The notes under the pieces were generated by a model. That model searched no databases. It was not told the DNA's origin and saw only the letters and a program-made list of their open reading frames with translations. A DNA stretch of 26,082 bases from an uncultured Clostridium sp. Its GTDB lineage: Bacteria; Bacillota; Clostridia; Clostridiales; Clostridiaceae. The stretch is taken from positions 1-26,082 of the forward strand of contig CAKVFO010000032.1 in the NCBI GenBank assembly GCA_934746785.1, in the 5' to 3' direction. Positions 21,931 to 26,082 of the stretch are shown piece by piece (the stretch's first letter is position 1; each line of letters begins with the position of its first letter). A program made the position numbers and the translations under genes.

Positions 21931-24000
21931 TCATTTCATAGGCCTAATTAAAATTAATGTAGCACCATATCCTTTAAGTTTTGTAATTATATTAAGTACA
22001 GGACTCTTTTTAGAATATTTAAATTCAATTTTAGGAAAAGAAGCTTTAGATAAAATTTCTAATTCCTCTTTATTAAGTCTGTCAGGACTTCCCATGGCAA
22101 GCCAGTAATTATATGAAGAACCTATCTTCTCATTTATTTCATAAAGAATGATTTTAGAATCATTACTTATATTAGTTAAATTAAGAGAAATCTTTTTTTC
22201 AATAGTTTTTTGCATACTCTTTTTTCTTAAGATTTTCTTTAATAAGTTAAATTCCCAAAGGTTTTCATTATATGTGTATAAAAGAATACTATAACCATCA
22301 GTACTTTTTGTTATTATATAACCATCATCCATAGCAACTATATCAGAAGACAGCTTGCTTAAAAGATAATAAGCATAATAAGAGGGTTTTCTTATGGAGA
22401 TATCATTTATAAGTCCCGGAGCACCTATAAAAACTTCGTTTGTAAGATAGATTTCTTTTTCTAAAACATCAAAGGCTTTTAACTTATCCATCATATTACT
22501 TTTATTGTAAATTTCATTATGAATAATAAATGGCAGCATATATGCAGTATCATATATAGGTTCTAATTTATTATTTGGAGTAAATTCATTTTCTAAAACT
22601 TGAAGTTTTAAATCTTCATTTAAGAAAGTTAATAACAGTTTTTTTAAGTTATTATCTAACTCTGTTGATAGTTGAAATTTAATTGTTGATAAGTAATAAT
22701 AATCTATATTTTTAAAATAATAATAAAAACTTTCTATGGAATTTTTATAATCTATAAAAGAAAATGATGTATTATCTAAAACTATTAAAGGTTTAAGTTC
22801 AATATATTCCATAAATTCAAGGATGGTGCGTGCTCTATTCCAGTTAAAGAAATTATTATTTTTAAATACTCCTAAATCTTTGCTAAAGAAGTTTTCAAGA
22901 CGTCCATAGTTAAAGTTTATTTCTTCTTGAAGTTCTTGTAATATATTTTTATTATCTTCAATTAAAATATCAAAGGCATCGCCTAAGGATAATATTTCCT
23001 TAAAGCCTTTATCAAACTTTCCTATGGTTTTATTCATATCTACATGTATATTCCATAATTTATTTTCAAAGTTAAATCTCTCGTAATTCTCTAATATGTA
23101 AGAAATTTTAGTGACAGCATCAGGAAGATTTAGAGATTTAAATTTTTTGATTTTTTCATATTCTTTTTCACTAACCTTATTTTTTCTTCTAAATTGAAGT
23201 GGTGTACAGCCATAATAATGTTTAAAATGTTTGTTTAGATATCTAGTATGTGAAAAGCCTACTTCACTACAAATTTCAGAAATACTCATTTCTGTATTTA
23301 AAAGCAGTTTAACTGATTCCTCAACACGAGTTAAGTTTAAAAGTGCAGTAAAACTAGAACCAGTAGCACTTTTAATTTCATGAGAAAGGTAGTGAGGACT
23401 TAAGAATTCTTTTTTTGCAATTTCTTGAAGTGTAATGTTATTACTATAGTTGTTATAAATATATTTTGATATTCTATGATACCTGTCAAGCTGTTCTTTA
23501 TTATCCTTAAGATCTGCTTGTTCATATATTAAATAATGAAAATTATTAATAAGATGAAATAATAAATCAATTAATATTTTTTCAATTTCTTCATCATAAT
23601 TTTCTGGTTTTTCTACAAACTCATATATAAGTTCTGATAATAATTTTCTAAAGGTATCATATTCAGGACCCTCTTGGGCACCTTCGTCAGAAGTATTAGT
23701 ATAGAAATATACGTTTTTAATATCTTTATAGTACTTTGAAAGAAAATTTGGATCTATATGAAATATTAAAAGTTTATTGTCATTATCAGAATAAATGCTA
23801 TGACTTTCATCAACATTAATAATTTCAAGTTCGTTTTCGTAAAGTTCAAAAGTATCTGTATCTATAGATATTTTAATACTTCCTTGTAGAACATAAATAA
23901 TCTCAATAGAATTATGCCAATGTATAGGATATTCCTGTATAGAATTGTAAGTTATGTCTATAGGAAGGTTTAAAGGGTAGGTTATCAATTCTTTTCTCAT
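21931..24000 (-). CDS. AraC-family regulator fused to a GH39-like domain
   Basis: A 689-aa protein. Residues about 15-85 are a cupin-type sensing domain (PIHWHNSIEIIYVLQGSIKI). Residues about 175-275 hold the two AraC helix-turn-helix motifs (ITLQEIAKKEFLSPHYLSHEIK and ISEICSEVGFSHTRYLNKHFK...GCTPLQFRR). The C-terminal 370 residues look like a diverged GH39 beta-xylosidase fold: GDAFDILIEDNKNILQELQ, FNYGRLENFFSKDLGVF, FFNWNRARTILEFMEYIELKP and the late KPSYYAYYLLSKL. No NEP acid/base motif is seen, so it probably binds rather than cuts a sugar. ATG 24000 is chosen over 24012 because GGAGG (24010-24006) lies between them. No sugar-use genes are adjacent. Confidence 0.85.
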   Translation of the reverse strand: MRKELITYPLNLPIDITYNSIQEYPIHWHNSIEIIYVLQGSIKISIDTDTFELYENELEIINVDESHSIYSDNDNKLLIFHIDPNFLSKYYKDIKNVYFYTNTSDEGAQEGPEYDTFRKLLSELIYEFVEKPENYDEEIEKILIDLLFHLINNFHYLIYEQADLKDNKEQLDRYHRISKYIYNNYSNNITLQEIAKKEFLSPHYLSHEIKSATGSSFTALLNLTRVEESVKLLLNTEMSISEICSEVGFSHTRYLNKHFKHYYGCTPLQFRRKNKVSEKEYEKIKKFKSLNLPDAVTKISYILENYERFNFENKLWNIHVDMNKTIGKFDKGFKEILSLGDAFDILIEDNKNILQELQEEINFNYGRLENFFSKDLGVFKNNNFFNWNRARTILEFMEYIELKPLIVLDNTSFSFIDYKNSIESFYYYFKNIDYYYLSTIKFQLSTELDNNLKKLLLTFLNEDLKLQVLENEFTPNNKLEPIYDTAYMLPFIIHNEIYNKSNMMDKLKAFDVLEKEIYLTNEVFIGAPGLINDISIRKPSYYAYYLLSKLSSDIVAMDDGYIITKSTDGYSILLYTYNENLWEFNLLKKILRKKSMQKTIEKKISLNLTNISNDSKIILYEINEKIGSSYNYWLAMGSPDRLNKEELEILSKASFPKIEFKYSKKSPVLNIITKLKGYGATLILIRPMK

Positions 24001-24030
24001 AAAAGCCTCCATCTATAAGTTACTAAAACA

Positions 24031-24036
24031 ATTATA
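24031..24036 (-). promoter_or_regulatory. Possible -10 box of the AraC gene
   Basis: On the minus strand a perfect TATAAT stands about 30 bases before the start. No good -35 hexamer is recognisable at the right distance. Confidence 0.4.
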
Positions 24037-24081
24037 TCAATAAATACTTTTTAAAAGAAGGTAAAAAAATTTAAAATTCAC

Positions 24082-24098
24082 TTTGACTTTCTTTGACC
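24082..24098 (+). promoter_or_regulatory. CtsR operator before clpB
   Basis: TTTGACT-TTC-TTTGACC reads on the minus strand as GGTCAAA-GAA-AGTCAAA, a full match to the heptad direct repeat known for the heat-shock repressor CtsR (RGTCAAA, NAN spacer, RGTCAAA). It covers the -35 region, so bound CtsR would block clpB transcription. Confidence 0.88.
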
Positions 24099-24122
24099 TT
24101 TGTATTAATATATAGGTATAGA
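24093..24122 (+). promoter_or_regulatory. clpB promoter
   Basis: TTGACC (24093-24098) inside the CtsR box and TATAGA (24117-24122) are 18 bases apart. The alternative TTGACT (24083-24088) with TAATAT (24106-24111) at 17 bases is also possible. Confidence 0.6.
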
Positions 24123-24161
24123 AAAAAATATTGAAATTAATCCTTAAAGGAGGTTTTTATA

Positions 24162-26082
24162 ATGGATATAGATAAAATGACATTAAGGGTACAAAAAGCT
24201 TTAAGTGATGCAAATGTAATTGCAGTTAAATATAATCATCAGCAAATTGAAGTTATACATCTATTTGCAGCACTAATGGAGCAGGAAGATGGTTTAATAC
24301 CTAATATATTTAATAAAATGGGAATAAACAATAAAGAATTAATTGCTAAGATAGATTCTAAGTTGGATTCAATGCCAAAAGTTTTAGGCGAAGGAGCTAA
24401 TAGTTCTGGAGTTTATATTACAAGACAAGTAAATGAAGTTCTTGTTAAAGCAGAAGAAATTTCAAAAAAATTTAAGGATGAATTTATAAGTGTTGAGCAT
24501 TTAATGCTTGCAATTATGGATAAAGATAAGAATGGCTATGTAGGAGAAATATTAAAAAGTTTTAATATAACTAAAAAAGGATTTATGCAGGTATTAGAAC
24601 AAGTTAGAGGAAATCAAAGAGTTGATAGTCAAGATCCTGAAGGAACTTATGATGCATTAGCTAAGTATGGTACAAACTTGGTAGAGCTTGCTAGAAAGCA
24701 TAAGTTAGATCCTGTAATAGGAAGAGATGAAGAAATAAGAAGAACTATTAGAATTCTTTCAAGAAGAACTAAAAATAATCCAGTTCTTATTGGTGAACCA
24801 GGTGTAGGTAAAACTGCTATTATCGAAGGACTTGCAGAAAGAATTGTAAGAGGAGATGTTCCAGAAGGATTAAAGGACAGAATAATTTTCTCACTAGATA
24901 TGGGTTCATTAATTGCAGGTGCAAAGTATAGAGGTGAATTTGAAGAAAGATTAAAGGCTGTACTTAAAGAAGTTCAAAGTAGTGAAGGAAGAATAATTCT
25001 ATTTATAGATGAAATTCATACTATTGTTGGTGCTGGTAAGACAGATGGTGCAATGGATGCAGGAAATCTTATCAAACCACTATTAGCAAGAGGAGAACTT
25101 CATTGTATAGGTGCAACTACCTTTGATGAATATAGACAATACATTGAAAAAGATAAAGCATTGGAAAGAAGGTTCCAGCCAGTAATAGTTGATGAACCAA
25201 CTGTTGAAGATACTATTTCAATTTTAAGAGGTCTTAAGGAAAAATTTGAAATACATCATGGAATTAGAATTCATGATAGCGCTATAGTTGCAGCAGCTAA
25301 ACTTTCTGATAGATATATTCAAGATAGATTCTTACCAGATAAAGCAATAGACTTAATTGATGAAGCAGGTTCTATGATAAGATCAGAAATAGATTCATTA
25401 CCTACTGAACTTGATATTATAAGAAGAAAGAAGTTCCAATTAGAAACTGAAAAAGAAGCTCTTGAAAAAGAAAGTGATGAAGCATCTAAAAAACGTCTTG
25501 AATCTTTAAATAAAGAGTTAGCAGAAATTAAAGAAAAAGATGATGAAATGACTGCTAAGTATACAAAAGAAAAAGAGCATATTATGGCTTTAAGAGATTT
25601 AAAGACACAGCTTGATAATGCAAGAGGAGAAGTTGAAAAATATGAAAGAGATTATGACTACAATAAGGTAGCAGAACTTCAATATTCAACTATTCCAAGA
25701 TTGGAAGAAGCAATTGCAAGAAAAGAAGAAGAAGTTAAAGAAAATTATGAAGGTGCACTATTAAAAGAAGAGGTAACTGAAGAAGAGATTTCAGAAGTAT
25801 TATCTAAATGGACTGGAATTCCTGTTACTAATCTTCTAGAAGGCGAAAGAGAAAAGTTATTAAGACTTGATGATGAACTTCAAAAGAGAGTTGTTGGTCA
25901 AGATAAAGCTGTAGAGGCAGTAGCTAGTGCTATTTTAAGAGCAAGAGCAGGATTAAAAGATGAAAATAAGCCAATTGGTTCATTCTTATTCTTAGGACCA
26001 ACAGGTGTTGGTAAAACAGAACTTGCAAAGACTTTAGCAAGAACATTGTTTGATACTGAAGATGCTATGATTAGAATAGATA
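24162..26082 (+). CDS. clpB: Chaperone disaggregase ClpB (3' end outside window)
   Basis: The first 640 residues of a Hsp100 disaggregase; the family is about 860 aa, so the C-terminal quarter lies beyond the window. The N-terminal Clp repeat domain occupies about 1-145. The first AAA+ module has Walker A GEPGVGKT (211-218) and Walker B FIDE (Asp283, Glu284). A coiled-coil middle domain (about 410-530, KKRLESLNKELAEI and similar) distinguishes ClpB from ClpC/ClpA. The second module begins before GPTGVGKT (612-619). It works with DnaK to rescue aggregated proteins after heat stress. AAAGGAGGT lies before the ATG, and the CtsR box predicts heat-shock control. Confidence 0.95.
   Translation, partial: MDIDKMTLRVQKALSDANVIAVKYNHQQIEVIHLFAALMEQEDGLIPNIFNKMGINNKELIAKIDSKLDSMPKVLGEGANSSGVYITRQVNEVLVKAEEISKKFKDEFISVEHLMLAIMDKDKNGYVGEILKSFNITKKGFMQVLEQVRGNQRVDSQDPEGTYDALAKYGTNLVELARKHKLDPVIGRDEEIRRTIRILSRRTKNNPVLIGEPGVGKTAIIEGLAERIVRGDVPEGLKDRIIFSLDMGSLIAGAKYRGEFEERLKAVLKEVQSSEGRIILFIDEIHTIVGAGKTDGAMDAGNLIKPLLARGELHCIGATTFDEYRQYIEKDKALERRFQPVIVDEPTVEDTISILRGLKEKFEIHHGIRIHDSAIVAAAKLSDRYIQDRFLPDKAIDLIDEAGSMIRSEIDSLPTELDIIRRKKFQLETEKEALEKESDEASKKRLESLNKELAEIKEKDDEMTAKYTKEKEHIMALRDLKTQLDNARGEVEKYERDYDYNKVAELQYSTIPRLEEAIARKEEEVKENYEGALLKEEVTEEEISEVLSKWTGIPVTNLLEGEREKLLRLDDELQKRVVGQDKAVEAVASAILRARAGLKDENKPIGSFLFLGPTGVGKTELAKTLARTLFDTEDAMIRID

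Noticed and set aside
21890..22108. 72-codon frame starting in the terminator loop
   Set aside because: It is antisense to the 3' end of the AraC-GH39 gene and begins inside the terminator hairpin. A pheromone precursor was considered, but the frame is only a shadow.

Overview
The window is very AT-rich chromosomal DNA from a low-GC, spore-former-type Firmicute, most probably Clostridium sensu stricto. This rests on base composition, strong GGAGG ribosome binding sites with some GTG starts, a SAM-I riboswitch on a methionine transporter, a CsoR/CopA/CopZ copper operon, a CtsR-type operator before clpB and a group-D-like [FeFe]-hydrogenase sensor. No prophage, insertion sequence, CRISPR array or rRNA was found. 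The gene content looks like ordinary core plus mildly accessory chromosome.

Layout. Bases 1-669 hold no convincing gene, only a terminator-like hairpin and a perfect 18-bp stem inverted repeat, and then the copper promoter and operator. csoR-copA-copZ (670-3391) is a copper-responsive export operon. A 50-aa zinc-ribbon gene (3563-3715) follows, with its Shine-Dalgarno buried in a long leader hairpin. Then come a strong terminator, the first copy of an 81-bp dispersed repeat, a Cys-rich gene on the minus strand, a tRNA-Gln(CTG), a MATE exporter and a membrane protein with an HEFGH metalloprotease motif. The minus-strand block 6901-9927 encodes a cysteine desulfurase, ThiI and a YhhN/lysoplasmalogenase-like protein. 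Divergent from it are thiM-thiE (thiazole salvage and thiamine phosphate synthesis).

Bases 11707-14145 carry a stand-alone chemoreceptor-tip protein and a 633-aa fusion of ferredoxin domain, hydrogenase-like H-cluster domain, extra Fe-S domain and chemoreceptor signalling domain, which looks like a cytoplasmic H2 or redox chemosensor. Next is a SAM-I riboswitch with a readable terminator/antiterminator pair controlling metN-metI-metQ. Tandem terminators and the second copy of the dispersed repeat follow. Then come a DUF1232 fusion protein with RNase HI, a 56-aa membrane-anchored small protein whose start codon lies in a perfect 11-bp hairpin, and two tandem paralogous HTH-TPR regulators. The window closes with a minus-strand AraC regulator fused to a decayed GH39-like domain and, divergent from it, clpB (cut by the window end) behind a CtsR box.

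The least explained items are the repeat pair abutting two terminators, three hairpins that embrace translation starts, the hydrogenase-chemoreceptor fusion with its small partner, and the paired HTH-TPR regulators. Several start sites were moved from the longest reading frame to the codon that sits correctly behind a Shine-Dalgarno sequence.
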